DNA from: Cylindrotheca closterium
Lineage: Eukaryota; Bacillariophyta; Bacillariophyceae; Bacillariales; Bacillariaceae
Assembly: GCA_933822405.4 (NCBI GenBank)
Contig: CAKOGP040000280.1
Location: forward strand, 1-64,000
Direction: 5' to 3'
DNA length: 64,000 nt
Under the pieces are notes generated by a model. The model was not told where the DNA came from, made no database searches, and was given only the letters and a program-made list of their open reading frames with translations. The translations under genes were made by a program, and so were the position numbers. The number at the start of each line of letters is the position of its first letter. The stretch's first letter is position 1. Positions 1-8,460 of this stretch are shown here, piece after piece.

Positions 1-2
1 GT

Positions 3-449
3 TGGCGCTATGACAAGAGTGCCAACAACTTCACCATCCGTCGATTTTGCCTGACGTCACATCCGATTTTTGATCCGATAGATGCTGCAGTGAGTATAGT
101 CCATCGATGCCACCTTTTGAAGGTTCCGTCTGTTGAACCAATGGGGGTATTCAGTACTAATGGCAGCACCTACCGATTTGTTCAAAAAGTGATGCAGCAT
201 TCAGTGGATCTGGCCTACCCAGATAAAAATCACTACATGCAACGCAACAAACATCTCATCCAGCCTCATTCCAACCGAATCACTGCCGCAGTTTGCCTTC
301 AACGTGGTGGAGCCAGTAATGACGACATTGCGTTTAAATTGCGCTGGAGTCCGACATCTGTGCCCACATACTTGCGTGACTGCTTCCAAGGCGTCGGTGA
401 TCTGTTGCAGAAGGCCATTACTGGAGTGATGAAGATGTCTTTTTCATAG
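3..449 (+). pseudogene. C-terminal fragment of a tyrosine recombinase/integrase, open at the left edge
   Basis: The reading frame is open from the first bases of the window to the TAG at 447-449, so the true start lies outside. The C-terminal half shows the spacing of a tyrosine recombinase active site: an HSNR (HxxR) box at about codons 94-97, a Trp in KLRW some 26 residues later, and a Tyr in PTYLRD seven residues after that, the expected nucleophile. This arrangement is that of Crypton/DIRS-like or integrase-like recombinases, which excise and insert DNA through a covalent phosphotyrosine. The catalytic first Arg would lie upstream. It may be the end of an intact gene or a remnant; the window cannot decide. 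No element end is visible downstream. Family assignment rests on motif spacing only. Confidence 0.5.
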
Positions 450-862
450 GTCTCGTTTTTCTTCCTTCTTCGTGTTCTTTGCGTTCTTTTTGTTTGTCTC
501 TTGGAGTGCTCAAAGTGGCTTGTGGTGTTGGGTTGGTCACTCCTAGATCAACCTTGTGGTAGGAAAGCAGATCTCAGTAATACCGCACACGGGATTTCTG
601 AGATTGGTCGAACGAATCGAGTCTATTACTCGATCAGTTCGACCCGCTTCACACCACAACCCACCAGCTACACACGAAGACAAAATACTACGAACACACA
701 CACGGAGGACGGCAGTAGGCTATCTTAGATAGATATATATATATTGAATATAATATAACATATATAATACGTGTACGTACACGTAGATGTGTATAGCACA
801 CAAGAGTCACGGTACTAAGGCTCTAAGAGCGTGAGTCCATGCCGTAACCTGTCTCTTGATGA
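450..862. other. Non-coding stretch with AT-rich tract and an 18-bp palindrome
   Basis: No convincing gene. The region holds an AT-rich tract at about 726-768 (repeated TATA steps) followed directly by a perfect 18-nt palindrome at 768-785 built on GTACGTAC. A short open frame at 501-728 has no recognisable composition and is not called. Confidence 0.5.
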
Positions 863-2044
863 TTACACATTTGCCATACGAGGCTGGCGACTGGTGCCAT
901 CCTCACTCGTGGTTGTTGTTGTAGTCTTCTTACCGCTTCTTGTTGACTTCTTCTTCTTCTTGGTGTTCACGCCACGACCGGGAACAACAATATCCTTTTC
1001 CTGGACACAGGCCATGACAAACTTGTCGACAAGAGTATCTACCTGGGAATAGAATAGATTTTCAGCTCGCCCGAACAAGGTACTACTTTTTCTGCTTGAC
1101 GGAAGATCCTTCTCTTGGATATTGTTAGTAGAAGAGTCAAAGGTATCGTCAAAGTAGGATCGTTTCCGGTTGGCATTGGAATCTTGGCTATAGAATGTTT
1201 CAAAGGACTCCTCCGGGTCCACGTGAGGATTCGTCTTGTTGGGATCAAAGGCAATTTGCGAAACAAGAAAGGAACTGGATAGGTTAGACGTATTGCAAGT
1301 TTTGGGGGTATCCACTTCGTTTTCCGCTCCCATGGAAGGAATCAAGTGCCCAAAGTAAATAGCATTGTCGTCCCCAAATAACTTTTTCTGAGGCGGAGTG
1401 TCGTATTGAAATGGTGCTTCGGACAAGAATTCTTGCCTATCTGGAGTATCGAAAAGATCCTTTTCATTCACATACTCTGCCGTGTTCTTACTGTTTTCTT
1501 GTTGTTCTGGTGATAGAATCGTCACACAATCGGCATCTTTTCGAAGAATCTTGGGTGGTGTCGTAATAATAAGACATGTCTGCTTCCTTGGCCGTCCGCC
1601 TTGATGATTACGCTTTTCACTAATTGCTAAAGGTGATTCCTCGCTGTCGTTCTTCATTGGAATTGGAGATAGGGGCATGCCAAAATTTGACAAAACTGCG
1701 GATGTGTTGTTGTTGCCAAGTTGCTGCTGCTGCTGTTGTTGTTGTTGTTGTTGTTGTTCCTTGAAGATCTTTCGTTTCTCTTCAAAATCTTTTGCCATTT
1801 GACGGACGCTGGGAAGAGACATGTTACTGCTCTGTTCTGTCGGTGATGTATCAGTTGATATGTTCACAGCGGACAGATCTAATGCCTTTTCGAAGGATGC
1901 ATTCAATGTGCGACTGCAAGAAGCCAGAGTTTCTTCGTTCACTTTTCCATATTGCTGGTTTCGTTGTTGTTGTTGTTGTTGTCCGAGCACTGTCATCATG
2001 GGATGATTCGTGGTCGAAGCCACCATTGCTTCGTTATTGCTCAT
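863..2044 (-). CDS. Hypothetical polyglutamine-rich nuclear-type protein (393 aa)
   Basis: I do not recognise this protein. It starts at an ATG (2044-2042) and runs 393 codons with no intron needed. It has two Gln runs (about residues 22-27 and 98-108), a GGRPRK stretch near residue 150 that resembles an AT-hook, several SP/TP sites, and a Lys-rich tail (KKKKK followed by Thr runs) near the C-terminus. No membrane segment or signal peptide is visible. The composition suggests a disordered nuclear or regulatory protein, but that is inference. It is divergent from the gene at 2515, with a 470-bp shared upstream region. Another possibility is a spuriously long ORF; the length and lack of stops argue against that. 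Confidence 0.55.
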   Translation of the reverse strand: MSNNEAMVASTTNHPMMTVLGQQQQQQRNQQYGKVNEETLASCSRTLNASFEKALDLSAVNISTDTSPTEQSSNMSLPSVRQMAKDFEEKRKIFKEQQQQQQQQQQQQLGNNNTSAVLSNFGMPLSPIPMKNDSEESPLAISEKRNHQGGRPRKQTCLIITTPPKILRKDADCVTILSPEQQENSKNTAEYVNEKDLFDTPDRQEFLSEAPFQYDTPPQKKLFGDDNAIYFGHLIPSMGAENEVDTPKTCNTSNLSSSFLVSQIAFDPNKTNPHVDPEESFETFYSQDSNANRKRSYFDDTFDSSTNNIQEKDLPSSRKSSTLFGRAENLFYSQVDTLVDKFVMACVQEKDIVVPGRGVNTKKKKKSTRSGKKTTTTTTSEDGTSRQPRMANV

Positions 2045-2514
2045 CCTTGTACTGGTGATTTATAGTATTGTAGTCACCCAAGATGATGATGATGATGATG
2101 ATGATGATGATCAAGGTTGACAAAAAAAACGTGATTGCAGAAGTGGATGCAAATTGTGATGAGAATCAAATTTCAAAATCTTTTATTGGATTCAAACACA
2201 TATGGAAAACCTTTTTGAATCCACGACCCGAGCGCGCAATCCTTTTGAGTTGACGACTCACATGACTAAATATCGATGTGCGGTGTACAGACGTCGAAGA
2301 AAAAAGATAGACGTTGAGAGGGAAATTATGTTCACAACCAGGAAAAGTAAACAATGTGACCATGTACACTTATTCAACGGAAAAAATTGGACATTACCCG
2401 CCAACCTGCAGGCTCATTCGTCACGCCTTCGGGCCAATTTTCACGGCCACAACGTCGTGTCTCATTACAGTATGATTCTCAATTCATTCTCATCAAAAGA
2501 TTTTAAACAGGGCG
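2045..2514. other. Divergent intergenic region with GAT microsatellite
   Basis: Shared upstream region of the two flanking genes. It contains a (GAT)n run at about 2082-2110. No other structure was recognised. Confidence 0.5.
2082..2110. repeat. (GAT)n microsatellite
   Basis: About 29 nt of uninterrupted trinucleotide repeat just upstream of the minus-strand gene starting at 2044. Confidence 0.9.
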
Positions 2515-3606
2515 ATGTATCGAACCATCCGAAAACGAATCCAGCCCATTGCAAGTAATAATAATAATAATAATGATAATCATAATGACACTCAAGATGA
2601 CAACGATGACACCGATGTTCCCTTTGATGAGAGAATAAACCAAAAAGTAGTCAAGAAGGAACCAGAAATGAAATCGGAATCCTTGTGTCGGCCACGGTCG
2701 ATTGATTTGTTGGCCTTACGACAACGACAAAAGCAGAAGCAGAAGCAAAGGGAAGGAGTGGCCATTGCGAGGGCTTCGACTTATAATGCAGAATCGACGT
2801 ATTCTCCAAGAAGAACACGAGCGGGCCTCATTTCTCGAACGGCAGCGGCGAGCAATCGAGACCAGACGACTCCGGACCTTGTCCCACCAGAGACAGCGAC
2901 AACAACAACAACGACGACATTGAAAACAACAGTCATCTATACTCCACTTCCAACAAGGTCCGAAACACCCAAGAACAAACCAGATTCTACCGCACAAGAT
3001 GATGCTTCCAATGTGGTGCAAGAGAACAATGATGATTCTTCTTCTTCCTCTTTTTGCAGTAACTATACCTCGGACGATGATGACTATACTTCCTCCTTTG
3101 GGTCGGGCGTCTCGTCACTGTCTGGTGTCTTTGCGGACCTGCAAAGTTCGAATTATGATGATGATACTACCAAGTTGTTGGAGGATGCCTCGCACTTGCA
3201 GCAAGAAGGAGAAACCACGTTGGGGGATAATACGACGCAACATGATTCCATGGAAACCGATGTGTCGGATGACGAGGATGACAATTGTGATATTCATGAT
3301 GAGGAATACACAAGCTTTCGAAGGAACAACAATAATGCAAATTGTCGAATGATGTGTTTTGTGGATGACGCCTCGGACAGCGTTGGTTTGGAAGACTTTC
3401 TCGACACGGATACAAATCGCCACAGAGAAAAACAACAACGACACAAAAGTCATTGGAAAAAGAAGCAAGTGACGCTGGAACCCGAGAAACCAAAATCATC
3501 TCTTTCCTATGTTTGCGAATCATTGGATTGCCTTGGACTATGGAAAGGTTTGTGCTGGGGGAACGAAGATGCTACCGTTGGACTCACTGCTGAGGTCGAG
3601 GGTTAA
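2515..3606 (+). CDS. Hypothetical acidic low-complexity protein (363 aa)
   Basis: Unrecognised. The ORF begins at ATG 2515 and ends at TAA 3604-3606. The N-terminus is basic, followed by an Asn run, an Asp-rich stretch, a KQKQKQ-type stretch near residue 75, a run of eight Thr near residue 130, long Ser and Asp runs (residues 170-190), and further Asp/Glu-rich sequence to about residue 265. The C-terminal 30 residues are more ordered and hydrophobic, with two Cys and three Trp/Leu clusters. No domain is evident and no membrane segment is seen. The head-to-head arrangement with the minus-strand gene at 863-2044 suggests a common promoter. Confidence 0.55.
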   Translation: MYRTIRKRIQPIASNNNNNNDNHNDTQDDNDDTDVPFDERINQKVVKKEPEMKSESLCRPRSIDLLALRQRQKQKQKQREGVAIARASTYNAESTYSPRRTRAGLISRTAAASNRDQTTPDLVPPETATTTTTTTLKTTVIYTPLPTRSETPKNKPDSTAQDDASNVVQENNDDSSSSSFCSNYTSDDDDYTSSFGSGVSSLSGVFADLQSSNYDDDTTKLLEDASHLQQEGETTLGDNTTQHDSMETDVSDDEDDNCDIHDEEYTSFRRNNNNANCRMMCFVDDASDSVGLEDFLDTDTNRHREKQQRHKSHWKKKQVTLEPEKPKSSLSYVCESLDCLGLWKGLCWGNEDATVGLTAEVEG

Positions 3607-4006
3607 AGATACTACCGGTATCATTGATTCAAAAATTAATTTGGTGTATTTATTGCCAAAAGACTACGGCAAATGTTGTAACTATAATAGCCATAGATCA
3701 TACTACAAAGAGAGAATTAAATGTACTGGTACCGTACTGTAGACGCCTCGCTCATATTAGAACGACGGCCGATACGAAGTCATTATTGTCCTCCAAGTTG
3801 GTACAGTACCGGTAGGAGTTGCCAAAAGGTTGAAAGTTTTGACCGCGCAAGGTCCGCATGCGCATTGTCCGCGCAAACTATCAGCTCCAACCTTCTTTCC
3901 AAAATGTGCACGTATTTTTTATACTATACAGTAATATTTGTTATTGATTTTATTTTATTTTATTTGATAAAACAGTGGTAAACAAGGCAGACAATAATCC
4001 ATCAAC
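3607..4006. other. Intergenic region with two TACCGGTA octamers
   Basis: No gene. TACCGGTA is present at 3613-3620 (just after the stop of the upstream gene) and 3807-3814 (about 190 bp before the next ATG). The last 100 bp before ATG 4007 are T/A-rich. Confidence 0.5.
3807..3814. promoter_or_regulatory. TACCGGTA palindromic octamer
   Basis: Palindromic octamer in the upstream region of the secreted repeat protein gene; it recurs elsewhere in this window (3613, 17110, 27271, 27850, 27965, 39877). A regulatory role is inference. Confidence 0.35.
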
Positions 4007-7000
4007 ATGAAGGGCATTGAGGAAACACTTGCCAAACTGCTAGTAGTAGTATTACTCTCAGTGTCGGTAGCTCCCGCTGCCGGCCGCCATCATCATCGAG
4101 GTACCAAAAAGAGAAGGATGCAAAAGATGCTAAAAATGAAAAAGGATACAAGCGTCACTACTAGCCGAAAAGGTACAAAGCTAACTGCCAGTTCGGTCAA
4201 AGGTGCCATGGGAGGCACAATAGTCGTAGGTTCCAAGGGAGTTGGTGGCCAAGGAGGTTCCAAAGTAGGCTTTAACGCTCCCTTTCCAGCACCTGTAGTG
4301 CTATTGCCATTGATACCGACGTTGGCTCCTTCGATGGAGGAACCTAGCAGACAACCCGTTACCAGAATTCCAACAAGGACTCCCCGAGCTGGTGGCGGTG
4401 GCGGCGGTGCTGTTGCTGCTCCAACCGTATGCTTGTCAACCCCTTGCCAAACAACAGCGCCTCCAGCCGTGCCCTGCGGTGTCGGTGGAGTTGCTTTCTT
4501 TTCATCCATTGCCACAAGAACTCTTACTGCAGCAGGCCAGACATTGTCTTTTGACTTTACCGGGCTCCCCGCTCCCATCGCTGGAACCACTGTCTTTATT
4601 ACAGCGTCTTACACAGGCGATATCGTAAATGCTAACCAGTGTATGGAGATACAAGGTGAAGACGGTCCTACATCTTCTGGATTTTGCAAGATTACATCTA
4701 CCACAACAACAACTACTTCTATTGGTTACACAACAGCCACCGCAGCCGAGTTCAACGCTTGGAACGCGGATGGAACAGTGACGATTCAACAGGATGCAAG
4801 CAGTTTTGTAACTGCGGTCGGCACGGATGTCGCAAGCGTCCAAATGCAATACTGTACCCTTCTAACTTGCGGCACTCCTGGTGTTGCAGCAATCTGTCCA
4901 AATCAACCAGCTACACCGGTGGACTGTACTGCCTTTCCTGGTACAGCTTCCGTGGCGACTACGGCCCAAACCACTAAATTAACTTCTACTGGCCAGCCTC
5001 TCGCGCTATCATTTGCCGGTTTGGCCGACTCTTTGTCTCCTGTCAATATCCTTGCATCATTTGATGGTGACATTGATAGTGGGGCAAGAAGGAATGAATG
5101 TATGGATATTTTGAGTGAAGGTGGTGTCTTTTCTGGATCTTGTTACTTTGACGACAGAACGTATGGTGCCGGCGGCATAGCTCAAGTTGTAACACAAGCA
5201 ACAGCAGCAGAGTTCAACGCATGGAATGTGGATGGAACTGTGACGCTTACTATGGATGCCGACAGTGATGTCAACCGTGGTGGCGCTGGAGGCTCGGAAG
5301 ATGCAACATTCCAATTGCAATATTGTGCAGTACCACCATGTGGCGTTGCTGGTGTCTCTAACACTTGTCCAAATCAACCAGCGACTGTAGTGGACTGTGC
5401 TAGCTTTCCAGGCACAACTTCAGTGACGTCTCCAATTCTCAGTACTACTTTGACTTCCACTGGCCAGGCACTCTCATTTTCATTCACTGGGCTTCCCAAT
5501 TCTGCATCTCCCGTCAATATCATTGCATCCTTCGATGGTGACACGGATAATGGTGCTGGTGTCAACGAATGCGTGGATATCGTGGGTGAAGGCGGCGGTG
5601 TCTTTTCTGGATCTTGTTACTTTGACGATAACACGTCTGGTGCTGGCGGCGGCATACCGCAAGTTGTAACACAAGCGACGGCATCAGAGTTCAACTCTTG
5701 GAATGTGGATGGAACAGTGACGCTTACATTGGATGCAGATAGTGGTGTTGTTCCCGGAGGTGCTGCTGGCTCAGACGATGGAACCGTCCAATTGCAATAT
5801 TGCGCCTTACCACCATGTCAAGTTACTGGTGTCCTAGCCATTTGTCCAAATCAGCCAGCGCCCCCAGTGGACTGTACTGCCTTTGTTGGTTCAGTTTCAG
5901 TGACTAGGATTCAAAGCACTATTTTGACTACCAGAGGGCAGGCTCTTTCGTTATCATTTGCTGGATTGCCCGACTCTGTGTCTCCCGTCAATGTCATTGC
6001 ATCGTTTGATGGTGACATTGATGGTGGGGCAAGAATCGATGAATGTATGGATATTGTTTCCGAAAGTGGATTATTCTCTGGATCTTGTTACTTTGACGAC
6101 AGAACGTATGGTGCCGGTGGTATAGCACAAGTGGTAACACAAGCAACAGCAGCAGAGTTCAATGCATGGAACGTGGATGGAACTGTGACGATCATTATGG
6201 ATGCCGACGATAGAGTTGATAGTGGTGGTGGCTCAGGCGAGGCAACTGTCGAATTGCAATATTGCGCAATACCACCCCCGCCAACATGTGGCACTGATTT
6301 CATCAATTCTGCTTGTCCAAATCAGCCTGCGACTCCTGTGGACTGTACTGCCTTTCCTGGTACAATTTCAACGACGTCTCCAATTCTCACTACTACTTTG
6401 ACTTCCACTGGCCAGGCACTCTCATTTGCATTTGCTGGATTGCCCGACTCTCAGTCTCCTGTCAATGTCATTGCGTCCTTCGATGGTGGCACGGATCAGA
6501 ATGTTGGTTTCGATGAATGTATTGACATTGTGGGTGAAGATGGCGTCTTCTTTTCTGGATCTTGTTACTTTGACGACAACACATCTGGTGCTGGCGGCGG
6601 CATACCGCAAGTTGTGACACAAGCGACGGCAGCAGAGTTCAACTCTTGGAATGCGGATGGAATTGTGACGCTTATTTTGGATGCCGATAGTGGTGTTGTT
6701 CCTGGAGGTGCTGCTGGCTCAGACGATGGAACCGTCCAATTGCAATATTGTTTCACACCACCCCCAGGAACATGTGGCACTAGTTTCATCAACTCTGCTT
6801 GTCCAAATCAACCAGCGACTTCAGTGGATTGTACTGCCTTTGCTGGCACAACCTCGGTGACGTCTCCAATCATTACCACTACATTGACTTCCACTGGGCA
6901 GCCACTCTCGTTTGCATTTACGGGACTTGCCAACTCTGTGTCTCCCGTCAATATACTTGCATCGTTTGATGGTGACATTGATAGTGGTGCAAGAATCGAT

Positions 7001-7237
7001 GAATGCATGGATATTATTTCCGAAAGTGGATTATTCTCTGGATCTTGTTACTTTGACGACAGAACGTATGGTGCCGGTGGTATAGCGCAAGTTGTCACAC
7101 AAGCAACAGCAGCAGAGTTCAACGCCTGGAATGTGGATGGAACAGTGACGCTAACTTTGGATGCCGACATTGGTGTCAACCGTGGTGGCGCTGGAGGCTC
7201 GGAAGATGCAACAATCCAATTGCAATATTGTGCCTAA
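4007..7237 (+). CDS. Large secreted protein with six beta-rich tandem repeats (1076 aa)
   Basis: The ORF starts at ATG 4007 with a typical signal peptide: a charged start, a Leu/Val core at residues 11-21 and an APAAG cleavage region near 22-26. A basic Lys-rich stretch (about 28-60) and a Pro/Thr/Gly-rich linker (about 100-150) follow. From about residue 150 to the end there are six modules of 140-160 residues. Each carries a Cys-Pro-Asn-Gln-Pro linker, a PVN(I/V)xASFDGD strand, an ECxDI strand, a GSCYFDD block, a QVVTQATAAEFN block, and DGTVTL..DAD ending in LQYC. Regular Cys spacing suggests disulfides. The protein ends exactly at a module boundary. The family is not one I can name; an extracellular or cell-wall role is inferred from signal peptide and repeats. 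There is no C-terminal membrane anchor. Confidence 0.85.
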   Translation: MKGIEETLAKLLVVVLLSVSVAPAAGRHHHRGTKKRRMQKMLKMKKDTSVTTSRKGTKLTASSVKGAMGGTIVVGSKGVGGQGGSKVGFNAPFPAPVVLLPLIPTLAPSMEEPSRQPVTRIPTRTPRAGGGGGGAVAAPTVCLSTPCQTTAPPAVPCGVGGVAFFSSIATRTLTAAGQTLSFDFTGLPAPIAGTTVFITASYTGDIVNANQCMEIQGEDGPTSSGFCKITSTTTTTTSIGYTTATAAEFNAWNADGTVTIQQDASSFVTAVGTDVASVQMQYCTLLTCGTPGVAAICPNQPATPVDCTAFPGTASVATTAQTTKLTSTGQPLALSFAGLADSLSPVNILASFDGDIDSGARRNECMDILSEGGVFSGSCYFDDRTYGAGGIAQVVTQATAAEFNAWNVDGTVTLTMDADSDVNRGGAGGSEDATFQLQYCAVPPCGVAGVSNTCPNQPATVVDCASFPGTTSVTSPILSTTLTSTGQALSFSFTGLPNSASPVNIIASFDGDTDNGAGVNECVDIVGEGGGVFSGSCYFDDNTSGAGGGIPQVVTQATASEFNSWNVDGTVTLTLDADSGVVPGGAAGSDDGTVQLQYCALPPCQVTGVLAICPNQPAPPVDCTAFVGSVSVTRIQSTILTTRGQALSLSFAGLPDSVSPVNVIASFDGDIDGGARIDECMDIVSESGLFSGSCYFDDRTYGAGGIAQVVTQATAAEFNAWNVDGTVTIIMDADDRVDSGGGSGEATVELQYCAIPPPPTCGTDFINSACPNQPATPVDCTAFPGTISTTSPILTTTLTSTGQALSFAFAGLPDSQSPVNVIASFDGGTDQNVGFDECIDIVGEDGVFFSGSCYFDDNTSGAGGGIPQVVTQATAAEFNSWNADGIVTLILDADSGVVPGGAAGSDDGTVQLQYCFTPPPGTCGTSFINSACPNQPATSVDCTAFAGTTSVTSPIITTTLTSTGQPLSFAFTGLANSVSPVNILASFDGDIDSGARIDECMDIISESGLFSGSCYFDDRTYGAGGIAQVVTQATAAEFNAWNVDGTVTLTLDADIGVNRGGAGGSEDATIQLQYCA
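4895..7237 (+). repeat. Intragenic tandem repeat array, alternating A-B-A-B-A units
   Basis: Five highly similar units start at TGTCC of the CPNQPA linker at 4895, 5366, 5843, 6314 and 6800 (periods 471, 477, 471, 486 bp; the last is cut by the stop). Units 1, 3 and 5 share the DRTYGAGGIAQVV type and units 2 and 4 share the NTSGAGGGIPQVV type with a following VVPGGAAGSDDG block. A more diverged unit precedes them (about 4450-4894). Confidence 0.85.
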
Positions 7238-7580
7238 TTAATTTATTTATAGCATCTGATTGATAGGTCATGATATGGTCAAAGGTCGTATAGGCAGTAA
7301 ATTAATGTCCGTTCATATAGTACTAGCTTATGCTTTCAAGCTACTACACCTTGCCATCATCTTCTCTATTAGTTACAACAATTGCAGTTTCTCCTTTTTT
7401 CTTTTGTCGTCTATGGCTATGGGTGAATCGAGGCTATGGCTCTAGCACTCAGTCTTTGGTTGCCATCCAACCTGATGATGCAGGAATGATTGCGACGAAT
7501 GAATTTCATTAGCAGTGTCTCCAGTCTAGCTGCACCATTGAGGGTGGATCGCATCTCTCTTTTTCTTGATGAGTTGATTT

Positions 7581-7680
7581 GTCAAATATAAGGTATTACG
7601 GAATGAATCGAACCGCTGCGCCTACCAGGCTACCTTAATCTGACTAGTCCAATCTAAGTATCTAATACACGTTCCGACAT
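7581..7680 (-). repeat. tRNA-related repeat, copy 1
   Basis: Nearly identical to 7817-7912 apart from a 4-nt insertion and one mismatch. Read on the minus strand it has an A-box-like sequence (TAGCCTGGTAGG) followed closely by a B box (GGTTCGATTCC) that the 4-nt insertion splits in this copy. Confidence 0.6.
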
Positions 7681-7816
7681 CCTCCCTTATTCGATACTTA
7701 GATATAGCCCTTCAGCCTTGCACACCCATTTCTGGTGTCAAAACCCTCACACGTCCATCTTTATCCTGTCGATGCAGACAGTCGGAATCAAGGACTCGAT
7801 CCCATAACCTTACCAT

Positions 7817-7912
7817 GTCAAATATAAGGTATTACGGAATCGAACCGCTGCGCCTACCAGGCTACCTTAATCTGACTAGTCCAATCTAAGTATCTAATAC
7901 ACGTTCCAACAT
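7817..7912 (-). repeat. tRNA-related repeat, copy 2
   Basis: Direct repeat of 7581-7680. On the minus strand it carries a perfect match to the RNA polymerase III B-box consensus, GGTTCGATTCC, at 7846-7836, and a near-consensus A box just before it. The spacing (about 6 nt) is too short for a normal tRNA: the anticodon arm is missing. It can fold as a D-arm plus T-arm enclosed by AAGGTA/TACCTT. It looks like a SINE head or truncated tRNA, not a functional tRNA. Confidence 0.5.
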
Positions 7913-8262
7913 TGATTCCAAGAAGAACATGACTATTATTCCCCCGCCATGGGTTTATATTCATTCCTCCTGAGGATTTGCCCACCAGGTCAGATAGTTC
8001 CGAGGAAAAAAACAATGATTTACATTATTGGAGTTCAAGATGACGAATCATATCATCGAATTCACAAATGCAATTTTAAGTCATGGATCTCCTGTGTTGG
8101 CTGGATAGTCCTATCTCTATCTATGGAGTGCTAATCAATCCACGGCAAGTATCACTCAGTCACAATGGATCAATTCAATGCTGTAGCTATGCAGTTCCGG
8201 GAACTTATACCGATACTCTAGTGATGATGAATGAAATTATATTACGAGGATATAGGAATATT

Positions 8263-8277
8263 GTTTAGTCGGAGCAA
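8263..8277 (+). repeat. Left terminal inverted repeat of the piggyBac-type element
   Basis: Fifteen bases identical to the reverse complement of 11611-11625. Confidence 0.85.
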
Positions 8278-8460
8278 ACAAAATGCTGCGCGACACCACG
8301 ATATTGCGCGATATTTTTACGTGGAGTAACACCACGTGGAGGTCCAACACCCCACAAAAATCCGAAACATCCATTGCATCTATTGCAATACTGTATCGTA
8401 GAAAACTACAGCCAAAAGACCAATAAATAGTAACAATAATACGAATACTATAGTGTAGTG

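Larger units (their letters stand above)
7238..8262. other. Non-coding region with tRNA-related repeats
   Basis: About 1 kb between the secreted protein gene and the piggyBac element. No credible coding sequence. It contains two copies of a 96-100 bp repeat (7581-7680 and 7817-7912) with a spacer that holds a second B-box-like sequence on the minus strand (7792-7803). Confidence 0.5.

Noticed and set aside
4895..7237. Regular repeats considered as a CRISPR array
   Set aside because: Period of about 475 bp, in frame and coding; it is a protein repeat in a eukaryotic gene.
7817..7912. Functional tRNA gene on the minus strand
   Set aside because: A and B boxes are present, but the anticodon arm is absent and the acceptor stem is short; it is better treated as a tRNA-derived repeat.
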